This document shows, one piece after another, positions 1-5,218 of a stretch of 5,531 nt of DNA. The position numbers were made by a program, and so were the translations under genes. The stretch comes from an uncultured Rhodanobacteraceae bacterium (GTDB lineage Bacteria; Pseudomonadota; Gammaproteobacteria; Xanthomonadales; Ahniellaceae), in NCBI GenBank assembly GCA_937873105.1, contig CALMWD010000271.1, positions 1 through 5,531 of the forward strand, written 5' to 3'. Every line of letters starts with the position of its first letter. The stretch's first letter is position 1. A model generated the notes under the pieces. That model was not told where the DNA came from. It was given only the letters and a program-made list of their open reading frames with translations, and searched no databases.

Positions 1-180
1 GAAGGCGTGCCGCGACCCGATCGGCTGCTCGATCAGCAGGGCCGGGCCCTGCTGCTTCAGTGCATGCAGGCTGAGCGCGGTGGTTTCGAGATGGGGATCG
101 ACCGGTTCGGCGACGCGCCGCAGGTCGCCGCGCGCCGCCAGCTGCGCGAGGAAGCCGCGCAGGTCGTGGTGATGGCTCAT
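1..180 (-). CDS. ubiD: UbiD-family decarboxylase, N-terminal part (runs off the window)
   Basis: The minus strand from an ATG at 180-178 reads without a stop to the window edge and gives 60 residues. It begins MSHHHDLRGFLAQLAARGDL and continues through RRVAEPVDPHLE and GPALLIEQPIG. This is the typical N-terminus of UbiD (compare the family pattern LRDFL..L...GEL.R...PVDPHLE.TEI...GGPALLFENP). UbiD enzymes use prenylated FMN made by UbiX. The classical member decarboxylates 3-polyprenyl-4-hydroxybenzoate in ubiquinone synthesis, and paralogues act on other aromatic or unsaturated acids. The active-site and cofactor-binding parts lie outside the window, so the substrate cannot be judged. The start codon overlaps the stop of the upstream PLP decarboxylase (ATGA, 180-177), which suggests translational coupling and a shared mRNA. 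The family call is good; the precise symbol is less certain, because the segment after PVDPHLE (TTALSLHALKQQ) departs from the canonical TEIADR-type sequence. Confidence 0.85.
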   Translation of the reverse strand, partial: MSHHHDLRGFLAQLAARGDLRRVAEPVDPHLETTALSLHALKQQGPALLIEQPIGSRHAF

Positions 181-2105
181 GCCGCCGCGGCGACGCGTTC
201 GCGCACGCGTCGTGCCAGGAAATCGAAGTAGCGGTCGATGTAGCTGATGCCGTTTTCCTGGTCGATCAGGTACGGGTTCATCAGCGTATGGCGCAGGATC
301 ACGATGCGATCGCCGTCCTCGTCCTGGCCGAGCGTGTGCGGATCGAGTCCGAGGGCCTGCAGGATGCGCCGGGTTTCGTCCTCGCCGAGTGCGTCCGGCT
401 TCAGCGTCGTCATCGAACCGAAGAACTCCTTGAACTGCAGCGGATGCGACGGGTCGATGCGCAGTTCGTCGTGCAGGGCGCGGACGAAGGCGTTCATCTG
501 CGCCAGCGAGCGGTTGCCGGCGGGATTCAGCGCCAGGCAGACGAGGTTGCTGTCCGGGGCGAAGGGCACCATCACGCGGGCGTGTGCGGCCACTTCGGTC
601 GCGAAACGCTGGGCACGCGCATGGAAGGCCTCGGTGTTGACGATGGTCTGGCGCGGCAATTGCCCGAAATGACGATGATCGAGCGGAAGCACCTGGTGGG
701 TGACGTAGACCGCGGCCGCCATCGACCCCGACTTGGAGCCTTCCGGGATGTATTGGCCGAGGCTGCGATAACGCGCGAGGTAGTCCTGCGGCGTGGCGCC
801 GTGGAAGACGTAGTCGGCCTCCTCGGCCAGCAGCGCCATGGCGCGATGGTCGCGGCAGATGAAGGCGCCGGCGCCGTAGGGCAGGTAGCCGAGCTTGTGC
901 GGATCGACGGTGATCGAATCGGTCCGGCCGAGCGCGGCGACCGCGGCGTGCACCGGCGGCGACGGGAAATGGCGGAAGCTGTCGCGCACCGCCGGCAGCG
1001 GCCGCAGGCTGCCGTCCTCGTTGCGGAACATGGTCGCCAGGTAACCGCCCCAGGCGGCGTCGACGTGCACGGCGAACCCGAGTCCCTGCTCGACATGGTG
1101 TTCGCGCAGGGCGACCAGGCCGTCGATCGGATCGATGGTGCCGTATTCGGTGCTGCCGAACACGCCCACCGCCATCAGCACCGGCTGCCGCACGGCCGCG
1201 CAGCGGCGCAGCTCGGCGTCGACGGCCTCGAGGTCGAGGCGCATGCCGCGCGCCGGCATCAGGCGCAGCTGCGCGCGACCGAGACCGAGCAGCTTCATGC
1301 CCTTGCTCCACGAGTAGTGGGCGGTGGTCGGCGCCAGCACCACGGGCACGCGCAGGCTGTCGTGCCGCGCGAAGAATCCGGCGATTCCGAGGTGTTCGAT
1401 GCGTTGCTCCTGCACGCGCTCGCGCCAGCGTCGGCGCTCGCCGTTCGCCTGCGACGCCAGCCAGTCCTGCCAGCGTTCGAGCAGGGCGATGCCTGCGGCC
1501 GGGGCCAGGTGGAAGGCGGCGCGGTCGTCGTCGGGCAGATCCAGGTCCGGCACCTCGGCCGCGCGCAGGGCGACCGGGAATGCCTTCAGGGCCAAGGCCA
1601 GGCGCAGCGCCTGGTAGTTCGCCACCGTGCCGCCCGAGGTCAGGTGGCCGAAGGCGCAGTCCTTGCGCTTCGGATCGTGCACGTAGCCCAGCATCTTCGC
1701 CAGTTGCAGGCCGACCTGGACTTCGAGGTCGACGGTCACCGGCGCGGCGTCCTCGCTGACGTTGTTCGGGTTGTAGGGCAGGGTCAGGATCTGCGCGGCC
1801 AGACCCGGGATCAGCAGGTCCGAGACCATGTGTCCGAGGTAGCGCGGGCTGTGGAAGGGCACCGACTTCTTCAGCGCCGCCGACAGCTGGTGCAGTTCGC
1901 GGCGCAGGCGCGCTTCGAAGGCCTGGTAGTCGGGGCGCGCGGCGGCGTGCGTCGGGATGGCCGGCGGGTCCTCGGGATGGAAGTTGCGTCGCCAGTAGAC
2001 GTGGTCGCGCAGGAAGTCGACGACGAGTTGTTCCCGGAGGTCGGCGTTCTCGCCATAGGGGCCGAGGAAGCAGGCGTCGAGCGCGGGCGGTACGTTGGGA
2101 ATCAT
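177..2105 (-). CDS. PLP-dependent amino acid decarboxylase, tyrosine decarboxylase-like (group II)
   Basis: A 642-residue group II PLP decarboxylase. Visible motifs in order are: TSGGT at 156-160 (phosphate binding); HYSW at 263-266, whose His is expected to stack on the PLP ring; HVDAAWGGY at 347-355, with Asp349 expected to pair with the pyridine nitrogen; DPHKLGYLPYGAGAF at 401-415, with Lys404 the Schiff-base lysine; and EGSKSGS at 455-461. The pattern DPHK-hydrophobic-GY-PY, the EGSK block and the roughly 620-640 residue length with a C-terminal extension match bacterial tyrosine decarboxylases (Enterococcus/Lactobacillus type) better than GadB. Tyrosine or another aromatic amino acid is therefore the likely substrate, but specificity is not proven. 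No tyrosine/tyramine antiporter is in view. The frame stays open upstream to 2324, but that extension is Arg/Ser-rich, unlike the family, and runs into nnrS. The ATG at 2105 is chosen because the protein becomes family-like there. No good Shine-Dalgarno precedes it. The stop overlaps the ubiD start. Confidence 0.9.
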   Translation of the reverse strand: MIPNVPPALDACFLGPYGENADLREQLVVDFLRDHVYWRRNFHPEDPPAIPTHAAARPDYQAFEARLRRELHQLSAALKKSVPFHSPRYLGHMVSDLLIPGLAAQILTLPYNPNNVSEDAAPVTVDLEVQVGLQLAKMLGYVHDPKRKDCAFGHLTSGGTVANYQALRLALALKAFPVALRAAEVPDLDLPDDDRAAFHLAPAAGIALLERWQDWLASQANGERRRWRERVQEQRIEHLGIAGFFARHDSLRVPVVLAPTTAHYSWSKGMKLLGLGRAQLRLMPARGMRLDLEAVDAELRRCAAVRQPVLMAVGVFGSTEYGTIDPIDGLVALREHHVEQGLGFAVHVDAAWGGYLATMFRNEDGSLRPLPAVRDSFRHFPSPPVHAAVAALGRTDSITVDPHKLGYLPYGAGAFICRDHRAMALLAEEADYVFHGATPQDYLARYRSLGQYIPEGSKSGSMAAAVYVTHQVLPLDHRHFGQLPRQTIVNTEAFHARAQRFATEVAAHARVMVPFAPDSNLVCLALNPAGNRSLAQMNAFVRALHDELRIDPSHPLQFKEFFGSMTTLKPDALGEDETRRILQALGLDPHTLGQDEDGDRIVILRHTLMNPYLIDQENGISYIDRYFDFLARRVRERVAAAA

Positions 2106-2132
2106 GGAAGACGATCGGTGGCGATGGCGCGC

Positions 2133-2138
2133 AGTCTG
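2133..2138 (-). promoter_or_regulatory. Putative -10 element of the PLP decarboxylase promoter
   Basis: The minus strand reads CAGACT here, matching TATAAT at positions 2, 4 and 6 only. It is centred 32 bp from the FNR-like box at 2161-2174, as expected for a class II promoter, and would place the transcription start near 2126, about 20 bases before the ATG at 2105. The surrounding block is almost the same as that in front of nnrS (ACTGCGCGCCAT is exact in both). It also sits inside a short perfect inverted repeat, GCGCA-GTC-TGCGC (2129-2141 on the plus strand). The hexamer is weak on its own; the support is positional and comparative. Confidence 0.4.
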
Positions 2139-2160
2139 CGCACTCATCGGCCAACGCGCG

Positions 2161-2174
2161 TTGACGCAGGTCAT
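2161..2174 (-). promoter_or_regulatory. FNR/Dnr-like operator upstream of the PLP decarboxylase
   Basis: The plus strand reads TTGACGCAGGTCAT, that is TTGAC-N4-GTCAT. This matches the relaxed FNR/Anr/Dnr/NnrR pattern TTGAY-N4-RTCAA at 9 of 10 defined positions. It lies in the 97-base gap between nnrS and the decarboxylase, centred 62 bases upstream of the decarboxylase ATG. It is 12/14 identical to the box in front of nnrS. The regulator itself is not in the window, so FNR, Anr, Dnr or NnrR cannot be told apart. Confidence 0.55.
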
Positions 2175-2175
2175 T

Positions 2176-2191
2176 CGCGGCGTGCGCCGCG
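2176..2191 (-). terminator. GC hairpin just after nnrS, possible weak or Rho-assisted terminator
   Basis: CGCGGC (2176-2181) pairs with GCCGCG (2186-2191) across a 4-base loop, starting 11 bases past the nnrS stop at 2203. No U-tract follows on the nnrS transcript, where the next bases are AATGACC, so it is not a canonical intrinsic terminator. It lies between the nnrS stop and the decarboxylase promoter, where a terminator would be useful. In DNA of this GC content such a stem can also arise by chance. Confidence 0.25.
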
Positions 2192-2202
2192 TCGAACGCC
2201 GT

Positions 2203-3429
2203 TCAGCCCGGTTTCGCGTCCGCGCGCGGCGTGGTGTAGATGAAGACCGAGCGCAGCACCCAGGGCAGGAAAGCGACCAGCCATCCGGCCGCGGCGACGA
2301 CCTGGCAGGCCATGGCGTCCGCATGCAGTTCGGCGGCGATGCGCAGCACCGTCACCAGCTGGATCGCGACGAAGGCGAAGGCGGCGACGCGGCCGAGCTG
2401 CAACGGCCGTCCCGAATGTCCCTGGGTCACGCGCGTGACCATCGCCACCAGCAGGCTGCCGAAGAAGCCGACGTACAGCGCATGCGCCGGCGCGCGCCCG
2501 AGCACGTGCAGATCGGCGAACTGGGCCAGCAGGCTTTGCGTGGCGTACAGCAGCATCGCCAGCGGCAGCCAGGCGAAGCCGAGGAACAACACCCGCAGCA
2601 GCGCCGGCGCAGCGGCACGCGGCCAGTTGCGCCACAGCCAGTAGCCGGCGAGTGCGGCCAGCGGCAGGTCGGCCAGCCAGAACCAGGACGTCGCCTGGCC
2701 CAGCTCCAGCGCGAGATGGACGAGCATGAAGGCCCACATCGCCGCCAGCCAGGACAGTGGTCGCCAGCCCTCGTAGCCGCGCACGACGATGCCGGCGAAG
2801 AACGGGAACATGCGATGCGCCACCGTCGTGTAGATCGGCAGCAGCAGGCCGAAGCTGCCGAGCTTGATCATGGCCAGCGCATGACGCGCATCGCCGCCGT
2901 GCAGGAACACCGCGAACAGCACCAGCCCGAGCAGGCCGAGCAGCAAGGCCGCATAGGCGCTCACGGCATGCCAGGTCTTGAAGCCGTCCGCCCGCAACGG
3001 TCCGAACAGGAAGACGCAGCCGGCGATCCAGCCGGCAAGCGTGTTGATCAGGCCGAGGTGCAGCAGGTGCGGGAACCCGAACAGGCCGATCAGGAACAGC
3101 ACCTGTCCGCTGAGCAGCCCGAAGCCGACCGGCAGGTAGTGCCAGCGCGTCAGGTCCGGCTGTCCCATCCAGCGCGGGAACACGGTGAGCAGGAAGCCGA
3201 AGATGAAGGGCGTGAGCACCTGGTACTGCATCACGAAGGCGTGGGCCCAGCCCGCGAACACCGGCGGTTGCGCCAGGCCCAGCACGCCGAAGCGCGCCTC
3301 GGCCAGCCACAGCGTCCACCACAGCATGGCCGCCAGCACATTGGTGGCGCCGACGAAGAACAGCAGTCGGTGCGGCGCCGCCGCCAGCAGGCGCGGCGAG
3401 ATCGGGAAGGATTCGGGGATCGCGTTCAT
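2203..3429 (-). CDS. nnrS: NnrS-family multi-spanning membrane protein (nitric oxide response)
   Basis: A 408-residue, highly hydrophobic inner-membrane protein with roughly 10-12 membrane spans across residues 20-398. Family landmarks are a His in the span around WAHAFVMQYQ (His63) followed by FIFGFLLTVFPRWMG (76-89), HRMFPFF at 205-211, and HALYVGFFGSLL (316-327) leading into MVTRVTQGHSGRPL (330-343). The last matches the NnrS signature of the type MTRATLGHTGRPL. Characterised NnrS is a haem- and copper-containing membrane protein needed for normal denitrification or protection from nitrosative stress. Its biochemical reaction is not settled, so no activity is assigned here. The frame also opens at a GTG at 3447, but the ATG at 3429 is preferred because the promoter geometry puts the transcript start at about 3430. 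No Shine-Dalgarno is seen, so a leaderless mRNA is possible. It is divergent from the copper-efflux unit, with an FNR-like box in the shared region. Confidence 0.88.
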   Translation of the reverse strand: MNAIPESFPISPRLLAAAPHRLLFFVGATNVLAAMLWWTLWLAEARFGVLGLAQPPVFAGWAHAFVMQYQVLTPFIFGFLLTVFPRWMGQPDLTRWHYLPVGFGLLSGQVLFLIGLFGFPHLLHLGLINTLAGWIAGCVFLFGPLRADGFKTWHAVSAYAALLLGLLGLVLFAVFLHGGDARHALAMIKLGSFGLLLPIYTTVAHRMFPFFAGIVVRGYEGWRPLSWLAAMWAFMLVHLALELGQATSWFWLADLPLAALAGYWLWRNWPRAAAPALLRVLFLGFAWLPLAMLLYATQSLLAQFADLHVLGRAPAHALYVGFFGSLLVAMVTRVTQGHSGRPLQLGRVAAFAFVAIQLVTVLRIAAELHADAMACQVVAAAGWLVAFLPWVLRSVFIYTTPRADAKPG

Positions 3430-3436
3430 GGCGCGC

Positions 3437-3442
3437 AGTGTC
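3437..3442 (-). promoter_or_regulatory. Putative -10 element of the nnrS promoter
   Basis: The minus strand reads GACACT, matching TATAAT at positions 2, 4 and 6. It is centred 32 bp from the centre of the FNR-like box at 3465-3478, exactly the spacing seen at the decarboxylase promoter. The predicted transcription start, about 3430, lies one base before the chosen ATG. The hexamer is poor alone; the repeated architecture is what supports it. Confidence 0.4.
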
Positions 3443-3450
3443 CGCACCGC

Positions 3451-3460
3451 GCCTGCAGGC
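3451..3460. repeat. 10-bp perfect palindrome in the nnrS promoter spacer
   Basis: GCCTGCAGGC reads the same on both strands and lies between the FNR-like box and the -10-like element of nnrS. It could be a second operator or a chance palindrome in GC-rich DNA. It is not conserved in the otherwise matching decarboxylase promoter, which argues against a shared role. Confidence 0.25.
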
Positions 3461-3464
3461 CGCC

Positions 3465-3478
3465 TTGATGCAGGTCAG
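3465..3478 (-). promoter_or_regulatory. FNR/Dnr-like operator for nnrS
   Basis: The plus strand reads TTGATGCAGGTCAG, that is TTGAT-N4-GTCAG, matching TTGAY-N4-RTCAA at 9 of 10 defined positions. Its centre is 42 bases upstream of the nnrS ATG. NnrS genes in several denitrifiers are known to be controlled by CRP/FNR-family NO sensors (NnrR, Dnr) through such sites, so both position and neighbour fit. The box is assigned to nnrS rather than the divergent gene because only this direction gives a -10-like hexamer at the class II distance. Confidence 0.6.
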
Positions 3479-3487
3479 GCACCCCGC

Positions 3488-3501
3488 TTGATCCACGTCA
3501 C
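3488..3501 (+). promoter_or_regulatory. Second FNR/Dnr-like operator, facing the copper-efflux unit
   Basis: TTGATCCACGTCAC, that is TTGAT-N4-GTCAC, matches the relaxed FNR-family pattern at 9 of 10 positions and lies 23 bp centre to centre from the nnrS box. A -10-like TAGACT is centred 31 bp downstream of it on the plus strand, whereas nothing -10-like lies at that distance on the nnrS side. It is therefore assigned to the gene at 3539. Confidence 0.5.
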
Positions 3502-3522
3502 GGAGGAACTTCCGCGCGTCGA

Positions 3523-3528
3523 TAGACT
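3523..3528 (+). promoter_or_regulatory. Putative -10 element of the CopL-like/cusBA promoter
   Basis: TAGACT matches TATAAT at 4 of 6 positions, the best of the three -10 candidates in the window. The predicted start is about 3535-3536, only 3-4 bases before the ATG at 3539, so this transcript too would be nearly leaderless. A copper-responsive operator (CueR or CusR type) was not recognised in this region. Confidence 0.42.
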
Positions 3529-3538
3529 CCGATCCGAC

Positions 3539-3910
3539 ATGATGCGCCGTTCCGCCCTCGCCCGAAGCCTGATCCAGATTGCCCTGGTGGTGATGCTGCT
3601 GGTGCAGGCGATGGCGTTCGCGACGCCGCCGGATCGACCGGTCGCCACATCGGCACCGCCCTGCCGCGAAGCGGTCGAGACGGCAGTCGCGGCCCATCCG
3701 GAAGCGATGCCTTGCTGTGACGACCCGGTTCCCTGCGCCATGGCGGACTGCGATCTGCCTTGCGCGCGCATCGTCATGCCGTCGCCATTCCTGCCCATCG
3801 TGTCGAACGTGATGGTCACCGGCGACGCGGCCGACGTGCCGGGCGTGGCCGTCGATGCACCGCCGTTGCGTCACGACATTCCACCGCTGCCGCCGCCGAT
3901 CGTCGCGTGA
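3539..3910 (+). CDS. Small secreted Cys-rich protein, CopL-like metal-binding candidate
   Basis: A 123-residue protein. Residues 1-28 form a clear Sec signal peptide: Arg at 3-4, a hydrophobic core around LIQIALVVMLL, and AFA just before the likely cleavage site at 28/29. The mature part of about 95 residues has six Cys (42, 59, 60, 66, 71, 75), four of them preceded by Pro, with His53 and several Met. The core from MPCCDD to DLPCARIV looks like a soft-metal or thiol-rich site. The tail (107-123) is Pro-rich and ends PPLPPPIVA. Signal peptide, Cys cluster and Pro-rich end resemble the CopL family of Xanthomonas copper-resistance loci, and it sits directly before a CusB/CusA pair; the family match is by general pattern only. 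Tandem ATGs at 3539 and 3542 are both possible starts. No Shine-Dalgarno is at a normal distance, since GGAGGA at 3502-3507 is 31 bases away. Alternative: an unrelated periplasmic protein needing disulphides. Confidence 0.75.
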   Translation: MMRRSALARSLIQIALVVMLLVQAMAFATPPDRPVATSAPPCREAVETAVAAHPEAMPCCDDPVPCAMADCDLPCARIVMPSPFLPIVSNVMVTGDAADVPGVAVDAPPLRHDIPPLPPPIVA

Positions 3911-3925
3911 ACGCCTGATCCGTCC

Positions 3926-3947
3926 CGTGCCGGCTCGCCCCGGCGCG
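3926..3947 (+). other. Intercistronic hairpin between the CopL-like gene and cusB
   Basis: CGTGCCGG (3926-3933) can pair with CCGGCGCG (3940-3947), one pair being G-U, around a 6-base loop in the 63-base gap. No T-run follows, so it does not look like a terminator. It could protect the upstream message or tune cusB expression, or be chance in GC-rich sequence. Confidence 0.25.
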
Positions 3948-3973
3948 CGTTCCCGCGTTCGCGAGAGATTGCC

Positions 3974-5218
3974 ATGCCCATCCCGACCACGCCGCGCTTG
4001 CGGCCCTTGCTGTTGTCCGTCGTGACGACGGCTTCCCTGCTCCTGCTCGTCGCCTGTGGGCGCGATGCCGTGCCGCCGGTACCGACGGCCGCCGCCGCGC
4101 CGGTCGCCCGGAAGGCGGAAGCGGCGCGAATCTATGTCTGCCCGATGCATCCGCACATCACCTCGCACGAGCCGGGGCGTTGCCCGATCTGCGGCATGGA
4201 CCTGGTGTTGAAGGTCGCCCCGACGCCGGCCGAATCGGCGCCGCAGCCGGCCGTCGTAGTGTCCGTGGCGGTTCGGCAGACGCTCGGGATCCGCACGGCG
4301 ACGGTGTCGCGGCGCGACCTGCGCCCGACGCTGAAGGTGCCGGCACGGGTCGTCGCCGATACCGGCGGCGAACTTCGCCTGCAGTCGCGCGTCGACGGCT
4401 TCGTCGAACGCCTGCACGTGCGCTCTGCGGGCACGCGCTTGCGTGCCGGCGCCGTCGTCGCCGAGATCTATGCGCCGGAGCTCGTGCAGGCGCAGGAGGA
4501 ACTGCTGCTCGGCGGCGACGCCGTCGAGGCCGCACGCGAGCGCCTGCGCCGCCATGGCATCGCCGAGGTCGACATCGCCGCGATCCGCGCCGCCGGCGTG
4601 TCCTCGCGCGCCTTGCCGCTGCGCGCGCCGGCCGCGGGCATCGTCACGGCAGTCGAGGTGCGCGAAGGCAGTCGCGTCGGCATGGACGACGTGATCGTGG
4701 CGATGACCATGCAGGCCGGCTTGCGCGTCGAGGCGCAGTTGTTCCCGGCGCAACGCCCCTGGCTCGGCACCGACATCGATGCCCATTTCACCCAGCCCGG
4801 CGTGCCCGCCCTGCATTGGCGCGGTCGCGACCCGCAATGGCTATCGGTGCTCGATCCGACGACACAGACCCTGGGGCTGCGCTTCCGCATCGAGGACGCC
4901 GACGCCCTGGCGATCGGCACGCTGCTCGATGCCGAACTGCAGGGCACGGTGCGCGCACAGGTGCTGCTGGTCCCGGCCGACGCCGTGATCCGCACCGCGG
5001 TGGGCGAGCGCGTGCTGCGCGAACAGGGCGAGGGCGCTTACGCGCCGGTGGCGGTGCGGATGGGACAACGCTTCGGCAACGACATCGAAATCGTCGATGG
5101 CCTTGACGAAGGCGATCGCGTCGTCGTCTCCGGACAGTTCCTGGTCGACAGCGAGGCGCAGCTGCAGTCGGCGCTGTCGCGCCTGCAGGTCGGCGCTGCG
5201 GGGCACGACCATGATTGA
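3974..5218 (+). CDS. cusB: CusB/CzcB-type periplasmic adaptor lipoprotein with heavy-metal-binding domain
   Basis: A 414-residue membrane-fusion protein of a heavy-metal RND efflux pump. A signal sequence ends in a lipobox LVAC (25-28), so Cys28 is probably lipidated. A heavy-metal-binding domain follows at 53-79: YVCPMHPHI, a short linker, then GRCPICGMDL, with Cys56, Met58, His59, Cys70, Cys73 and Met75 as likely ligands. Next come the barrel-sandwich/lipoyl half-motif around 134-168, a helical hairpin of about 45 residues (168-212), the second lipoyl half with RAPAAGIVTAVEVREG (217-232), the beta-barrel, and a membrane-proximal domain ending in SGQFLVDSEAQLQSALSRL. That last block closely follows E. 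coli CusB, and the Met cluster MTMQ (244-247) fits Cu(I)/Ag(I). The C-terminus GHDHD may add metal ligands. GAGAG 8-12 bases before the ATG serves as a weak ribosome site. The end overlaps cusA by 8 bases. CzcB-like divalent-metal specificity is less likely but not excluded. Confidence 0.9.
   Translation: MPIPTTPRLRPLLLSVVTTASLLLLVACGRDAVPPVPTAAAAPVARKAEAARIYVCPMHPHITSHEPGRCPICGMDLVLKVAPTPAESAPQPAVVVSVAVRQTLGIRTATVSRRDLRPTLKVPARVVADTGGELRLQSRVDGFVERLHVRSAGTRLRAGAVVAEIYAPELVQAQEELLLGGDAVEAARERLRRHGIAEVDIAAIRAAGVSSRALPLRAPAAGIVTAVEVREGSRVGMDDVIVAMTMQAGLRVEAQLFPAQRPWLGTDIDAHFTQPGVPALHWRGRDPQWLSVLDPTTQTLGLRFRIEDADALAIGTLLDAELQGTVRAQVLLVPADAVIRTAVGERVLREQGEGAYAPVAVRMGQRFGNDIEIVDGLDEGDRVVVSGQFLVDSEAQLQSALSRLQVGAAGHDHD

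Noticed and set aside
177..2105. Glutamate decarboxylase (GadB) identity for the PLP enzyme
   Set aside because: The length, the DPHKLGYLPYGAGAF block and the EGSKSGS block fit the bacterial tyrosine decarboxylase type better, although the exact substrate is unproven.
288..2243. A 651-codon plus-strand open frame opposite the PLP decarboxylase
   Set aside because: It is the antisense of a clear enzyme gene. Its translation is Arg/Gln/Gly/Val-rich low-complexity sequence with no recognisable domain, a common by-product of GC-rich codon use.
2106..2324. A 73-residue N-terminal extension of the PLP decarboxylase
   Set aside because: The extension is Arg/Ser-rich, overlaps the 3' end of nnrS and spans the likely promoter. 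Family-like sequence begins at the ATG at 2105.
3430..3447. GTG at 3447 as an alternative nnrS start
   Set aside because: It would lie upstream of the -10-like element and has no better ribosome site. It remains possible if transcription begins further upstream.
2095..3468. A 457-codon plus-strand open frame opposite nnrS
   Set aside because: Its translation is Gln/Glu/Arg/His-rich repetitive-looking sequence, the typical antisense of a Leu/Ala-rich membrane protein. nnrS explains this DNA.
3502..3507. GGAGGA as the ribosome binding site of the CopL-like gene
   Set aside because: It is 31 bases from the ATG at 3539, and no in-frame ATG, GTG or TTG lies at a suitable distance after it.
2171..4837. 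An 888-codon minus-strand open frame crossing nnrS, the divergent promoter, the CopL-like gene and most of cusB
   Set aside because: It is out of frame with nnrS, antisense to two well-supported genes, and gives Arg/His/Ala-rich sequence without motifs. Length alone is not evidence at this GC content.
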